This document shows, piece after piece, positions 27,017 to 36,302 of a stretch of DNA of 64,000 nucleotides. Source of the DNA: Paracoccaceae bacterium (lineage in GTDB: Bacteria > Pseudomonadota > Alphaproteobacteria > Rhodobacterales > Rhodobacteraceae); NCBI GenBank assembly GCA_022763485.1, contig JALEGX010000032.1, forward strand, positions 37,882 to 101,881, given 5' to 3'. The position numbers and the translations under genes were made by a program. The notes beneath the pieces are model-generated. The model saw only the letters and a program-made list of their open reading frames with translations. It did no database searches and was not told the DNA's origin. Every line of letters begins with the position of its first letter. The first letter of the stretch is position 1.

Positions 27017-28303
27017 CTATTTTCCGAGACAAAAGCTGGAGAAGATTTCGTCCAGCAGGTTTTCAACCCCAACACGCCCAACAAGGACTTCAAGCGCACG
27101 AATCGCAGACCGAAGTTCCTCGGCCATGATATCGTAGAAGTCCGGTCCTCGTTCCAAAATCGCGCGGGCGTCTGAGAGCTTTTGAAGCGCGGCTTGTAGC
27201 GCTTCTTTGTGACGCTGGCGCGTTGCCAAACCCGCTGACATGCTGCGATCACGCAATTCCCCTGTGATATGGGCAACAAGCTCCTCAACGCCCTGCCCTG
27301 TCACTCCGGAAATAGCTTTGCTGTCCGCCGTTCCAAGATCGGCCTTAGGCTGCAGGCAGATGTCGCCTGGCAAAGGTTCAAGTGGCAACGCCTCCCCTTT
27401 CTGCAGCAGAAAGACACGCAGATCCGCCCGCTGTGCGCGCTTCAACGCGAGCTCAATCCCCAGCCCTTCGACGTGATCATCAGTTTCGCGCAGACCAGCC
27501 GTATCCAGCAACGTGACGGGCAGCCCCTCCAGGTCCATCCGAACCTCGATAATGTCACGGGTGGTTCCTGCAATGTCTGATGTGATCGCGGCGTCGCGAC
27601 CAGCCAGATAGTTGAGCAGCGTGGATTTGCCCGTGTTCGGCGCACCAACAATCGCGACTTCAAAACCGTTCCGAATTCGCTCTGCAATCCGCACGCCCGA
27701 GATCTGCTGCTTCAGCTCTGTCTCAAGCATTCCAAGAATCGAATCGACCTCGGGCGTGACATCAACCGGGACCTCTTCATCCGCGAAGTCGATTGTCACC
27801 TCAATCAGCGAAGCGGCGCGGATCAGATCCCGACGCCATTTTTCCGAAAGCGTGCCAAGGCTGCCGGACAGGGTTTCCTGGGCTTGTTTGCGTTGGGCTT
27901 CGGTCTCGGCGTCGATCAGATCGGCCAGACCTTCGACCTGGGTCAGGTCAAGCTTCCCATTTTCCAAGGCACGCCGCGTGAACTCACCAGGCTCGGCCAA
28001 ACGCAGTTCTTCCTGCTGACCCAGCTCATCCAGCAACATCGAGATGACTGCAATACTACCATGTGTTTGAAATTCAACGACATTTTCACCAGTGAAACTC
28101 TGTGGTGCAGCAAATGTCAGAACCAGCGCGTCATCTATCACTTGCTCAAGCTGAGAGAGCAGTTTTTTGTGCGTCATTCCGCGCTTCGGTAGCGTGCTTC
28201 GCGTCAGTCGCTCGGCCACATCATGGGCCTTTGGTCCGGAAACACGAACAATGGCCACGCCCGCTTTTCCCTGGGCCGTGGCCAATGCATAGATCGTATC
28301 CAT
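27017..28303 (-). CDS. mnmE: tRNA modification GTPase MnmE
   Basis: MnmE (TrmE) is the GTPase partner of MnmG in tRNA wobble uridine modification. The 428-residue protein has an N-terminal tetrahydrofolate-binding domain (MDTIYALATAQGKAGVAIVR, ENVVEFQTHGS). The G domain inserted in a helical domain carries VGAPNTGKSTLLNYLAG, DIAGTTRD and DTAGL. The C-terminus ends FCLGK, the family's catalytic-cysteine motif C(I/L)GK. Length is slightly below the usual ~450. The ATG at 28303 is 31 bases after the rho stop, and mnmG follows immediately. Confidence 0.97.
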   Translation of the reverse strand: MDTIYALATAQGKAGVAIVRVSGPKAHDVAERLTRSTLPKRGMTHKKLLSQLEQVIDDALVLTFAAPQSFTGENVVEFQTHGSIAVISMLLDELGQQEELRLAEPGEFTRRALENGKLDLTQVEGLADLIDAETEAQRKQAQETLSGSLGTLSEKWRRDLIRAASLIEVTIDFADEEVPVDVTPEVDSILGMLETELKQQISGVRIAERIRNGFEVAIVGAPNTGKSTLLNYLAGRDAAITSDIAGTTRDIIEVRMDLEGLPVTLLDTAGLRETDDHVEGLGIELALKRAQRADLRVFLLQKGEALPLEPLPGDICLQPKADLGTADSKAISGVTGQGVEELVAHITGELRDRSMSAGLATRQRHKEALQAALQKLSDARAILERGPDFYDIMAEELRSAIRALEVLVGRVGVENLLDEIFSSFCLGK

Positions 28304-28334
28304 CTGTTTCCCCTTCGCCGACCTGACGCGGGGA

Positions 28335-29606
28335 TCAGGTGTTCATGGAATCGAAAAATTCACCGTTGGATTTCGTCTGCTTCAACTTGGACAGCAGGAA
28401 TTCGATGGCGTCGGTGGTGCCCATTGGGTTCAGGATCCGGCGCAGCACATAGGTCTTGGCCAGGTCGCCCTTGTCCACCAGAAGATCCTCTTTCCGCGTG
28501 CCGGACTTGAGGATGTCGATCGCCGGGAAGACGCGCTTGTCCGCGATCTTGCGGTCCAGAACGATTTCCGAGTTACCGGTGCCTTTGAATTCTTCGAAGA
28601 TGACTTCATCCATCCGGCTGCCGGTGTCGATCAGCGCAGTTGCGATAATGGTCAGCGAGCCACCTTCTTCGATGTTTCGCGCCGCGCCGAAGAAGCGTTT
28701 CGGACGCTGCAGTGCATTTGCATCGACACCACCAGTCAGAACCTTACCCGAGGACGGCACCACAGTGTTGAAAGCTCTACCAAGTCTTGTGATCGAGTCG
28801 AGAAGAATAACAACATCTCGTTTATGTTCGACCAGACGCTTGGCTTTTTCGATGACCATTTCAGACACCGCAACGTGGCGGGTGGCCGGTTCGTCAAAGG
28901 TCGAAGACACAACTTCGCCTTTGACCGAACGCTGCATGTCGGTGACTTCTTCCGGACGTTCATCGATCAGCAGAACGATCAGATAGCACTCAGGATGGTT
29001 TTTTTCGATCGAATGCGCGATGTTCTGCAGGATCACCGTCTTACCAGTCCGCGGCGGCGCCACGATCAGCGAACGCTGGCCTTTACCAATCGGCGCAACC
29101 AGGTCGATCACGCGGGCAGAGCGATCCTTGATGGAGGGATCCTCGATCTCCATCTTCAGGCGCTCATCCGGGTAGAGCGGCGTCAGGTTGTCGAAGGCAA
29201 TCTTGTGGCGGGCCTTTTCCGGCTCTTCGAAGTTGATCTTGGTGACATTGGTCAGGGCGAAATAGCGCTCATTGTCTTCGGGCGCCTTGATTTCACCTTC
29301 GACCGTATCACCGGTGCGCAGGCTGTACTGACGGATCTTGTCCGGCGAGACATAGATGTCGTCCGGACCGGGCAGATAATTCGCCTCAGGGGACCGTAGA
29401 AAGCCGAAACCGTCCTGCAGGACCTCCAGCACCCCGTCGCCCCCAACTGTCCATCCTTCGTCCGCACGTTCGCGCAGGATCTGGAACATCATCTCGCCCT
29501 TGCGCATCGTCGAGGCGTTTTCGATCTCCAGCTCTTCGGCCATCGCCAAAAGGGCCTTCGGGCTCTTCGCCTTCAGATCAGCAAGATTGAGAGTTTCGGA
29601 TGTCAT
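28335..29606 (-). CDS. rho: Transcription termination factor Rho
   Basis: Rho is a hexameric RNA-dependent ATPase that ends transcription at rut sites. The 423-residue protein has the N-terminal helical RNA-binding part ([20 protein letters not shown]), the cold-shock-like primary RNA site ([20 protein letters not shown]) and the ATPase with [15 protein letters not shown] and the Q-loop. The last codons are GEFFDSMNT. The ATG at 29606 gives [12 protein letters not shown], and a longer frame to 29651 is unlikely. It lies between hemJ and mnmE, all leftward. Confidence 0.98.
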   Translation of the reverse strand: MTSETLNLADLKAKSPKALLAMAEELEIENASTMRKGEMMFQILRERADEGWTVGGDGVLEVLQDGFGFLRSPEANYLPGPDDIYVSPDKIRQYSLRTGDTVEGEIKAPEDNERYFALTNVTKINFEEPEKARHKIAFDNLTPLYPDERLKMEIEDPSIKDRSARVIDLVAPIGKGQRSLIVAPPRTGKTVILQNIAHSIEKNHPECYLIVLLIDERPEEVTDMQRSVKGEVVSSTFDEPATRHVAVSEMVIEKAKRLVEHKRDVVILLDSITRLGRAFNTVVPSSGKVLTGGVDANALQRPKRFFGAARNIEEGGSLTIIATALIDTGSRMDEVIFEEFKGTGNSEIVLDRKIADKRVFPAIDILKSGTRKEDLLVDKGDLAKTYVLRRILNPMGTTDAIEFLLSKLKQTKSNGEFFDSMNT

Positions 29607-29733
29607 GACGATAGGTCCTCGGGCGCCGGAAAACACGCGGCGCTCATTCACTGCAAATGGGAAAGATACGATGCCCGGACGGGCTCGCTTTCCAGTTAGA
29701 TACTGGCTGTCCCGGCAGGAGTCAAATCTCTGC

Positions 29734-30183
29734 TCAGAATTTCACGATCACCGAGACGACGATCACCACCATCAGGAGCGTCGGAACCTCATTCATCATG
29801 CGGAACTGACGGCCGGTCATCGTATTGGTGCCAGCTTCCAGCTGTTTCCGGCGCAACCCCAGCCAATGATGGAACCAGGTCATCCCAATAACCGCTGCGC
29901 CCTTTGTCCAAGGCCAGATCCAGGTCCAATCGACAATCCCAGGGGTGGCCACCATGATCAGTCCTGCGATCCATGTGACGATCATTGCGGGCTTCATGAT
30001 GATCCGCAGCAGCTTCTCTTCCATCATGACGAAAATGGGTAGGGATGCTTCGACCTTCTCTGCCTGTTCCACGTGATACACATAGAGCCGGGGCAGATAG
30101 AAGAGACCAGCCATCCAGCTGAGCATGGCCATGATGTGCAGGGATTTGACCCATGGGTAAATGGTAAAGAGAAAATCGCTCAT
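29734..30183 (-). CDS. hemJ: Protoporphyrinogen oxidase HemJ
   Basis: HemJ oxidises protoporphyrinogen IX to protoporphyrin IX in the heme pathway of many Alphaproteobacteria. The 149-residue membrane protein has four hydrophobic segments (residues ~5-25, 55-80, 85-100, 125-149) and conserved [26 protein letters not shown], with the histidine at 16 a likely heme ligand, then [13 protein letters not shown] and [12 protein letters not shown]. The ATG at 30183 borders the putative oriC. Within the window it joins hemD and hemW as heme-related genes. Confidence 0.93.
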   Translation of the reverse strand: MSDFLFTIYPWVKSLHIMAMLSWMAGLFYLPRLYVYHVEQAEKVEASLPIFVMMEEKLLRIIMKPAMIVTWIAGLIMVATPGIVDWTWIWPWTKGAAVIGMTWFHHWLGLRRKQLEAGTNTMTGRQFRMMNEVPTLLMVVIVVSVIVKF

Positions 30184-30593
30184 CTTGCCCTCTTTGGCCC
30201 AGACGGGTCCTGCCTACCTAATAATAATAAAAGAAAAAAGAGTAGATGATTATGTAGTGTGGCCAAAATCAGTGGATAAAAGAGTCGTCCGGTGAGTTGC
30301 CCCCATCCTTTGTCCAGAACTGCCGATTTTCAGTGAGTTATCGAGATAAATCAAAAATTAGAAGGGATTCCAGATTGTTACGATTTAGTTTCGGTGACGG
30401 AATCTGTGCATAACTGGGGGATGACTGCGGAAAACCCTGTTTGTCCACAGAAGCAGAGTTTTCCCCGCCCCAAGGGGAGGAAAATTGGGTAGATCCGTGA
30501 GATGGGGTGGGATGTGTGAACACTTGCGCAATGCTCGGAAAACCATACAAACCATCCCAGAAGAATGTTCAGGTTGCTCACGGGGTTTTCCAC
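30184..30593. other. oriC: Putative chromosomal replication origin (oriC)
   Basis: This 410-base gap is the longest in the window. It starts with an AT-rich tract (about 30216-30257, ATAATAATAAAAGAAAAAAG and flanks). It then has DnaA-box-like nonamers against TTWTNCACA: TTATCCACT at 30271-30279 (minus, one mismatch), TTATGCACA at 30405-30413 (minus, full match), TTGTCCACA at 30441-30449 (plus, one mismatch) and TTTTCCACA at 30586-30594 (plus, full match), besides weaker TTGTCCAGA at 30310 and TTATCGAGA at 30338. Genes point away on both sides, and parAB/parS lie within 8 kb. No TTAA-N7-TTAA CtrA site is present. The hemJ promoter must also lie here. Confidence 0.82.
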
Positions 30594-31193
30594 ATGTCCG
30601 TCCCCATCATTCTGGCGTCAGGATCGGCGATCCGCGCTCAGCTTCTGAAAAACGCTGCCGTTCCGTTCGAGGTGCAGGTCGCCCGCGTTGACGAAGACAG
30701 CATCAAGGCCGCATTGCTGGCCGAAGGGGCGTCCCCAAGGGACATCGCAGATGCGCTGGCCGAAGCAAAAGCCCGCAAGATCAGCAGCAAGATGCCCGAA
30801 CACATGGTGCTGGGATGTGATCAAGTTCTTGATTTTGATGGTAAAATAATCTCAAAACCCAAGAGCAGGGATGACGCCTTTGATCAGCTTTGCGCAATGC
30901 GGGGCAATCGCCATATGTTGTTGTCGGCCGCGGTGATATACAAAGACGGACAACCGATCTGGCGGCATGTCGGGCAGGTGCGTTTGCGCATGCGAGATGC
31001 GTCCGATCGTTATCTGCAGGACTATCTGGATCGAAACTGGGACAGCGTGCAACACGCTGTCGGGGCCTACAAGCTGGAGGAAGAGGGTGTCAGGCTCTTC
31101 TCAAGGATTGACGGCGACTACTTTAACGTTTTGGGTATGCCCCTGTTGGAGCTGCTCAACTATCTGACATTGCAGGGAGTGATCGACCAATGA
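30594..31193 (+). CDS. maf: Maf family nucleotide pyrophosphatase
   Basis: Maf proteins hydrolyse canonical or modified nucleoside triphosphates to monophosphates, and some arrest septation when overproduced. The 199-residue protein has the signature ILASGSAIRAQLLKNAAVPF, VLGCDQVLDFDGKIISKP and the QHAVGAYKLEEEGVRLFSRI segment. The ATG at 30594 gives MSVPIILASGSAIR; the nonamer TTTTCCACA overlaps this start codon, placing the gene directly at the edge of oriC. The ribosome site is weak. Four bases overlap the aroE start, making it the first gene of the maf-aroE-coaE-dnaQ operon. Confidence 0.94.
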   Translation: MSVPIILASGSAIRAQLLKNAAVPFEVQVARVDEDSIKAALLAEGASPRDIADALAEAKARKISSKMPEHMVLGCDQVLDFDGKIISKPKSRDDAFDQLCAMRGNRHMLLSAAVIYKDGQPIWRHVGQVRLRMRDASDRYLQDYLDRNWDSVQHAVGAYKLEEEGVRLFSRIDGDYFNVLGMPLLELLNYLTLQGVIDQ

Positions 31194-32023
31194 GTGAGGC
31201 AAAGATACCTTTGGCCGGAGTGATCGGTCATCCGGTTGCACATTCCAGATCCCCACGCCTGCACCGCCATTGGCTGAACACCTACGGTCTGCCTGGCTTC
31301 TATGTCCCGATGGATGTGGCGACGCAGGATCTGGAAACTGTGCTGCGCAGCCTTCCCAAGGCGGGATTTGTCGGTGTCAACGTGACGATCCCCCATAAGG
31401 AAGCGGTGATGAACATCGCGGATCAGATCACGGATCGCGCAACGCTGATCGGCGCAGCCAACACGCTGATCTTCCGTGAAGATGGCAAAATTCATGCCGA
31501 CAATACAGACGGATACGGGTTCATCACCAACCTTCAGGATGGTGCACCGGATTGGAAAGCGGATGCTGGCCCGGCAGTTGTTCTGGGCGCCGGTGGTGCG
31601 GCGCGTGCCGTGGTGGCCTCGCTGCTGGATGCGGGCGTGCCCGAAATTCTGCTGACGAACCGGACCCGCAACCGTGCCGAAGCGCTGAAAGAAGAGTTCG
31701 GCAAAAAGATCAAGGTGGTTGAGTGGGTCCAGGCGGGCAACATCCTGGAAGGTGCGGGGCTTGTGGTGAACACGACATCGCTGGGGATGGTGGGCAAGCC
31801 GGAACTGCGCGTGCCTCTGGACGGGTTGGAAGCACATACGGTTGTCACGGATCTGATCTATGCGCCTTTGAAAACAGGGTTGCTGCAGGCTGCCGAGGAC
31901 GCAGGTTGCACCACGGTCGACGGTCTGGGAATGCTGTTGCATCAGGCGGTTCCGGGGTTCGAACGCTGGTTTGGCCAGCGTCCCGAGGTTGACAATGCAA
32001 CACGGGCGGCCGCCCTGCGATGA
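31190..32023 (+). CDS. aroE: Shikimate dehydrogenase
   Basis: AroE reduces 3-dehydroshikimate to shikimate with NADPH in aromatic amino-acid synthesis. The 277-residue protein has GVIGHPVAHSRSPRLHRHWL, the catalytic lysine in VNVTIPHKEAVM, and the NADP loop VVLGAGGAARAVVASLLDAG followed by NRTRNRAE. The ATG overlaps maf by four bases, and its stop overlaps coaE by four bases. The grouping of aroE with coaE and dnaQ is a conserved alphaproteobacterial arrangement near the origin. Confidence 0.97.
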   Translation: MSEAKIPLAGVIGHPVAHSRSPRLHRHWLNTYGLPGFYVPMDVATQDLETVLRSLPKAGFVGVNVTIPHKEAVMNIADQITDRATLIGAANTLIFREDGKIHADNTDGYGFITNLQDGAPDWKADAGPAVVLGAGGAARAVVASLLDAGVPEILLTNRTRNRAEALKEEFGKKIKVVEWVQAGNILEGAGLVVNTTSLGMVGKPELRVPLDGLEAHTVVTDLIYAPLKTGLLQAAEDAGCTTVDGLGMLLHQAVPGFERWFGQRPEVDNATRAAALR

Positions 32024-32613
32024 GCTTTGCACTTGGACTGACCGGCTCCATCGGAATGGGGAAAAGCACGACCGCCCGGCTGTTTGCCGAGGCCGGTTGC
32101 GATGTCTGGGACGCCGACGCCGCAGTTCACCGCCTGTATCAGCCGGGGGGCGCCGCCGTTGCACCGATCCGTGCGCTTTTTCCCGACGCGATTGTTGAGG
32201 GTGCGGTGTCCCGGGATGCGCTCCGTCCGATCATTGGCGCCAATCCTGACGCGCTGAAACAGATTGAGGCCATCGTCCACCCGCTTGTCGCACAGGATCG
32301 GGCCGATTTTCGCGCCAGGGCGACATCGGATATCCTGGTCTTTGACATTCCCCTGCTGTTTGAAACCGGCGGAAATGCCGCGATGGACGCGGTGGTCTGT
32401 GTGTCCGCCCCGCCAGAGGTTCAGAAACAGCGGGTCATGGACCGTGGAACAATGACCGAAGCGCAGTTTGAACAGATCCGTCAGAAGCAGATGCCGAACG
32501 CGCAGAAGGTAGAGCAAAGCGACTATGTTGTTGTCACCGACACGTTGGATCACGCGGCCGAGCAGGTTGCAGCGATCCTGGCAGACATTCGGAAAGGTCT
32601 GAGCCATGCGTGA
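32020..32613 (+). CDS. coaE: Dephospho-CoA kinase
   Basis: CoaE phosphorylates dephospho-CoA with ATP, the last step of coenzyme A synthesis. The 197-residue protein has the P-loop [19 protein letters not shown], the CoA-domain motif [12 protein letters not shown] and the lid region [19 protein letters not shown]. Length is normal. It is coupled to aroE by a four-base overlap and overlaps the dnaQ start by eight bases. Confidence 0.97.
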   Translation: MSFALGLTGSIGMGKSTTARLFAEAGCDVWDADAAVHRLYQPGGAAVAPIRALFPDAIVEGAVSRDALRPIIGANPDALKQIEAIVHPLVAQDRADFRARATSDILVFDIPLLFETGGNAAMDAVVCVSAPPEVQKQRVMDRGTMTEAQFEQIRQKQMPNAQKVEQSDYVVVTDTLDHAAEQVAAILADIRKGLSHA

Positions 32614-33328
32614 GATCGTGCTGGATACGGAAACCACGGGGTTTGATCCGGAAGGTGGTGACCGCATCGTCGAAATCGGGGCGCTGGAGCTTTATAATCA
32701 CCTGCCGACGGGTGAAACCTTTCACGTCTATATCAACCCGCAAAGGTCCATGCCGGCAGAGGCGTTTCAGGTACATGGGATCGGGCCGGATCTGCTGGAG
32801 CCACCCCAAGAACCTGCGCCGGGTGCGGTGACGCTGCGGGACAAGCCCCTGTTCGCTGCAGTGGGTCAGAAGTTCCTGGATTTTGTTCAGGATTCCAAGC
32901 TGGTAATCCACAACGCGGCCTTCGACATGAAGTTCCTGAATGCTGAATTGCGTTGGCTGGGACTGCGGCAGCTACCTTGGGAACAGGCAATCGACACATT
33001 GGCCATCGCGCGGCAGCGGTTTCCGGGCTCGCCCGCATCTCTGGATGCGCTGTGCCGTCGGTTCAATATCGACAATGGCGCCCGGACACTGCACGGGGCG
33101 CTGCTCGACTCCGAAATTCTGGCAGATGTCTATCTGGAACTGATTGGTGGCCGCCAGCCGGATTTCGGATTGTCCGCAGTCGGCGGCAATGCCGGTGGCG
33201 GTGTCGTGGATGACTGGAAGCCTTCGGCCCGCCCGTCCCCCCTGCCCGGTCGGATCACGGCGGAAGAAACTGCCGCGCATGAGGCATTCGTTGAAAAGCT
33301 TGGGGCCGGCGCCCTCTGGAAGGCCTGA
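32606..33328 (+). CDS. dnaQ: DNA polymerase III epsilon subunit (proofreading exonuclease)
   Basis: DnaQ is the 3'-5' proofreading subunit of the replicative polymerase core. The 240-residue protein shows all exonuclease motifs: Exo I in [10 protein letters not shown], Exo II in [14 protein letters not shown], and Exo III in [17 protein letters not shown] with the general-base histidine and metal aspartate. A short C-terminal tail (residues ~190-240) would bind the alpha subunit. It is the last gene of the maf operon and ends at a strong terminator at 33336-33369. Confidence 0.96.
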   Translation: MREIVLDTETTGFDPEGGDRIVEIGALELYNHLPTGETFHVYINPQRSMPAEAFQVHGIGPDLLEPPQEPAPGAVTLRDKPLFAAVGQKFLDFVQDSKLVIHNAAFDMKFLNAELRWLGLRQLPWEQAIDTLAIARQRFPGSPASLDALCRRFNIDNGARTLHGALLDSEILADVYLELIGGRQPDFGLSAVGGNAGGGVVDDWKPSARPSPLPGRITAEETAAHEAFVEKLGAGALWKA

Positions 33329-33335
33329 AACGAAC

Positions 33336-33369
33336 ATCGCCGCCCGGATTGGGGCGGCGATTGTCTTTT
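33336..33369 (+). terminator. Intrinsic terminator after dnaQ
   Basis: A perfect ten-base inverted repeat, ATCGCCGCCC (33336-33345) and GGGCGGCGAT (33352-33361), is followed by TGTCTTTTC. It sits between the convergent dnaQ and secB genes and could serve dnaQ; on the other strand the T-tract is poor. Confidence 0.8.
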
Positions 33370-33392
33370 CACGTAATGGCTAAGCCCTGAAA

Positions 33393-33905
33393 TCAGGCCT
33401 GCGGTGCCTCGGCGGCTTCTGCCTGAGCGGCGGCCTGACGGCGGGCCAGCTCGTTGCGGTAGATCGCGACGAAGTCGATGTTGTCCAGGTTCAGCGGCGG
33501 GTAGCCACCGTCACGGGTGACGTCGGACACGATGCGGCGCAGGAACGGGAACAGCATGCGCGGGCATTCGATCAGCAGGAACGGATGCAGCTGGTCTTCG
33601 GGGACGCCGACGATGTTGAAGATACCGACGTATTCGATTTCCATCACAAACAGAACATCGCCCAGCTCTTTGGCTTTGGATTCGATGTTCAGCTTGACCA
33701 TCACTTCGTACTGGTTTTCGACCTGGCGTTTCTTTGCATCCAGGTTGACCTGAACGCTGACGTCGGGCTGAACGTCGCCGGACGCTCCTTTTTGCGCCAT
33801 GACGTTTTCGAAGGACAGGTCGCGAACGTACTGACCAATGACATTCATCTGGACCTGGGGGGCCTGCTGGGGCTGCGCGCCCTCGGTTGCGCCGTTATCG
33901 GCCAT
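33393..33905 (-). CDS. secB: Protein-export chaperone SecB
   Basis: SecB keeps preproteins unfolded and hands them to SecA for export. The 170-residue protein has the family core QVQMNVIGQYVRDLSFENV, the strand VSVQVNLDAKKRQVENQYEV and CPRMLFPFLRRIVSDVTRDGGYPPLNLDNIDF-type C-terminal motifs (read as LLIECPRMLFPFLRRIVSD then GGYPPLNLDNIDFVAIY). The acidic, alanine-rich tail EAAEAPQA is typical. The ATG at 33905 has AAGTTAC upstream, with no strong ribosome site. It lies between dnaQ and fxsA and is transcribed leftward. Confidence 0.96.
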   Translation of the reverse strand: MADNGATEGAQPQQAPQVQMNVIGQYVRDLSFENVMAQKGASGDVQPDVSVQVNLDAKKRQVENQYEVMVKLNIESKAKELGDVLFVMEIEYVGIFNIVGVPEDQLHPFLLIECPRMLFPFLRRIVSDVTRDGGYPPLNLDNIDFVAIYRNELARRQAAAQAEAAEAPQA

Positions 33906-33975
33906 GTAACTTCTCCCAATAAATCAAAGTCTGCGACTGCTTAGCAGGTTGCAAAAGGCTTCTCAACGCCCGTCC

Positions 33976-34488
33976 TTAGTGATCGTCGGGGCCCTTGACC
34001 CAACCCGACGGGCCGCTCTGCGGACGGCGTGTTGTCACGTCCTCGAATTCGCCATCGATCACGTCCCCGGATCCTTGCTGAGACGGGCCAGGATGAAATC
34101 CGTGGGAGTGAATTGTGCCGGATCCCATTTGGAACTGGGCCACTTTGACCCGCGCTTTCAGCTGCCGGAACACCAGCTTGCGGATTCCGGGAACCAGCAA
34201 GGCAAAGCCAACCGCGTCCGTGAAAAATCCGGGCGTCAGCAGCAGCGCGCCTGACACAAGGATCATTGCGCCATGCGCCAGCGGTTCGGTCGGGTCGTCC
34301 AGGCGTTCGAAGGAATGGCGCAACTGCCCGATCGCCATGCGACCTTGTGTCCTGACCAGCCAAGTACCCAACACGGCGGTCAGCACTACAATCGCCAGGG
34401 TTGGCCAGACGCCAATCAGGCCACCAAGTTGAATGAACAGGGCGATTTCGATGATCGGAACCATCAGAAAGGCCAGAAATAGAAACAT
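33976..34488 (-). CDS. fxsA: FxsA family membrane protein
   Basis: FxsA is a cytoplasmic-membrane protein whose E. coli homologue eases exclusion of phage T7 in F-plasmid cells; its normal role is unknown. The 170-residue protein starts MFLFLAFLMVPIIEIALFI and has four hydrophobic segments in residues 1-20, 25-45, 68-90 and 95-115. The motif GALLLTPGFFTDAVGFALLVPGIR is family-typical, followed by a hydrophilic tail with HSHGFHPGPSQQGSGDVIDGEFED. The ATG at 34488 is chosen; the frame is open far upstream (to 35334) but only antisense to the Tim44-like gene. It diverges from that gene. Confidence 0.9.
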   Translation of the reverse strand: MFLFLAFLMVPIIEIALFIQLGGLIGVWPTLAIVVLTAVLGTWLVRTQGRMAIGQLRHSFERLDDPTEPLAHGAMILVSGALLLTPGFFTDAVGFALLVPGIRKLVFRQLKARVKVAQFQMGSGTIHSHGFHPGPSQQGSGDVIDGEFEDVTTRRPQSGPSGWVKGPDDH

Positions 34489-34596
34489 CTTGCGGTCCTT
34501 CAGACTTACGGAGGGCAGTGGACTTGACCCTGCCTGTCCCCTACATAAGTTCATGTGGTCCAAGTTACAAAGACCGCACCCGCTAAAGAGGTCCCT

Positions 34597-35253
34597 ATGA
34601 ATTCGTCCCTGATCCAGCTTCTGGTGCTGGCCGGTATCGCCGTTTTCCTGATTTTGCGCCTGAAAAGCGTGCTCGGAACCCGTGAAGGTTTCGAAAAACC
34701 GCCTGTGCCAAACCAACCGGCACAGAAAAAACGCCAGGACTTTGAGGTGATCGAAGGGGGCCCGGACCGCGACATCACCGATTACGTTGCCGAAGACAGC
34801 CAGCAGGCACGGGATCTGGCCGCGATGAAGCGGGTTGAGCCGTCGTTTTCGGTCAGCGAATTCGTGCAGGGCGCACGCGGCGCTTATGAGATGATCGTCA
34901 TGGGCTTTGAACGCGGTGAGGTTGCCGATCTGAAACCGTTCCTTGCGCCGGATGTGTATGAAGCCTTTGAAAGCGTTGTCGCGGATCGCGACGCGAAGGG
35001 GCTGACCATTGAGGCCGAATTCATCGGTGTACGTGAAACCACCTTGGCGGATGTCAGCTTTGACAAGGACAGCAACCGGGCCGAAGTAACCATGCGCTTC
35101 GTGGGTGAGCTGACGTCTGTTGTGCGCGACCGCGGCGGCGACATCATCGAAGGTGACGCCACCACTGTGAAGCGCCAGAAGGACAGCTGGACCTTTGCAC
35201 GCGAAATGGGCAGCTCCGATCCAAACTGGCAACTTGTTGCCACGGACGGATGA
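34597..35253 (+). CDS. Tim44/TimA domain-containing membrane-anchored protein
   Basis: This 218-residue protein has one N-terminal membrane segment (residues 4-20, LIQLLVLAGIAVFLILRL) and a C-terminal Tim44-like domain, with SVSEFVQGARGAYEMIVMGF and VYEAFESVVADRDAKG. Mitochondrial Tim44 tethers the import motor, and bacterial TimA homologues sit at the inner membrane facing the cytoplasm with roles not well defined. The ATG at 34597 follows AAAGAGGTCC. Its stop overlaps mltA by four bases, so the Tim44-like, mltA and smr genes form an operon. SecB encoded nearby fits an export theme (inference). Confidence 0.88.
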   Translation: MNSSLIQLLVLAGIAVFLILRLKSVLGTREGFEKPPVPNQPAQKKRQDFEVIEGGPDRDITDYVAEDSQQARDLAAMKRVEPSFSVSEFVQGARGAYEMIVMGFERGEVADLKPFLAPDVYEAFESVVADRDAKGLTIEAEFIGVRETTLADVSFDKDSNRAEVTMRFVGELTSVVRDRGGDIIEGDATTVKRQKDSWTFAREMGSSDPNWQLVATDG

Positions 35254-36302
35254 TTGGACGGCTTCGGGTTCTGTTCCGTGCGGTGTGTGTGGCTGGGGCC
35301 ATGAGCCTTGCACCGCAGGCAGAAGCCGATGCAACCCATCAGATTCTTGATTTTTCCCAGCTGGATGGCTGGGAGGTCGATGATCATTCAGCAGCGCTGA
35401 AAACCTTTCTGAACACCTGTCCGGATCTGGATGATCCGGATTGGCAAAGCCTCTGTGCCGTGGCGCAATCGCAGGATCCGGCCGCGGCGCGCTCGTTTTT
35501 CGAGCTGTTCTTTCGCCCGGTGTTGATTTCGAACGGCCAACCAGCGCTGTTTACCGGCTACTTCGAACCGGAATTGGAGGGGTCGCGCGTCCCGACCAGC
35601 CGCTATCGCTATCCGGTTTACCGGATGCCGCGCGAGGCAAAGCGCAACAATCCCTGGCTGACCCGACGCGATATCCTGACAAGCAATGTGATGGACGGGC
35701 GGGGACTGGAAATCGCCTGGGTTGATGACCCGGTTGAGCTGTTCTTTCTCCAGATCCAGGGATCGGGGCGCATCCGCTTGCCGGATGGCGGTGTTATCCG
35801 CGTGGGTTATGCCGGGGCAAACGGGCATCCCTACCGCTCCATCGGGGTCGAGCTGGTCCGGCGCGGCGTTTACAACGCGCATCAGGTCAGCGCCCAGGTG
35901 ATCAAGAACTGGGTGCGCCGCAACCCAGCGGCGGGGCAGGAGCTGCTGTTTCACAATCCCTCTTATGTCTTCTTTCGCAAAGTGACACGGGTGCCGTCCG
36001 ATGCCGGGCCTCTTGGCGCAATGAACAGATCGATCACAACGCTGCGCACGGTTGCTGTTGATCCGAAGTACACACCGCTTGGCGCACCGGTCTGGGTCGA
36101 AAAGGATGGTGCGGACAAGATACGGCGCCTGATGATCGCGCAGGACACCGGTTCAGCGATCAAGGGGGCGCAACGTGCCGATATCTTCTATGGCACAGGG
36201 GATGCAGCAGGACAGGCCGCAGGCAGGTTGCGGGATCCGGGACGTATGGTAGTTCTGCTGCCGATTCAGCGGGCTTATGCCCTTCTCCCGGATGATCTGT
36301 AA
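35250..36302 (+). CDS. mltA: Membrane-bound lytic murein transglycosylase A
   Basis: MltA cleaves peptidoglycan glycan strands with formation of 1,6-anhydro ends in the periplasm. The 350-residue protein has a signal peptide (residues ~1-27, cleavage near AEADA). The MltA domain carries LFTGYFEPELEGSR, YPVYRMPR and EIAWVDDPVELFFLQIQGSGRI, read in part as VELFFLQIQGSGRI. The 3D domain follows with YTPLGAPVWVEKD, AQDTGSAIKGAQRADIFYG, whose aspartate is the expected catalytic residue. There is no lipobox cysteine. It overlaps the Tim44-like gene by four bases and smr by one. Confidence 0.93.
   Translation: MIGRLRVLFRAVCVAGAMSLAPQAEADATHQILDFSQLDGWEVDDHSAALKTFLNTCPDLDDPDWQSLCAVAQSQDPAAARSFFELFFRPVLISNGQPALFTGYFEPELEGSRVPTSRYRYPVYRMPREAKRNNPWLTRRDILTSNVMDGRGLEIAWVDDPVELFFLQIQGSGRIRLPDGGVIRVGYAGANGHPYRSIGVELVRRGVYNAHQVSAQVIKNWVRRNPAAGQELLFHNPSYVFFRKVTRVPSDAGPLGAMNRSITTLRTVAVDPKYTPLGAPVWVEKDGADKIRRLMIAQDTGSAIKGAQRADIFYGTGDAAGQAAGRLRDPGRMVVLLPIQRAYALLPDDL

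Noticed and set aside
34489..35334. An upstream extension of fxsA running antisense to the Tim44-like gene
   Set aside because: The extension has no homology and the FxsA family begins at MFLFLAFLM; it is an accident of an open frame.
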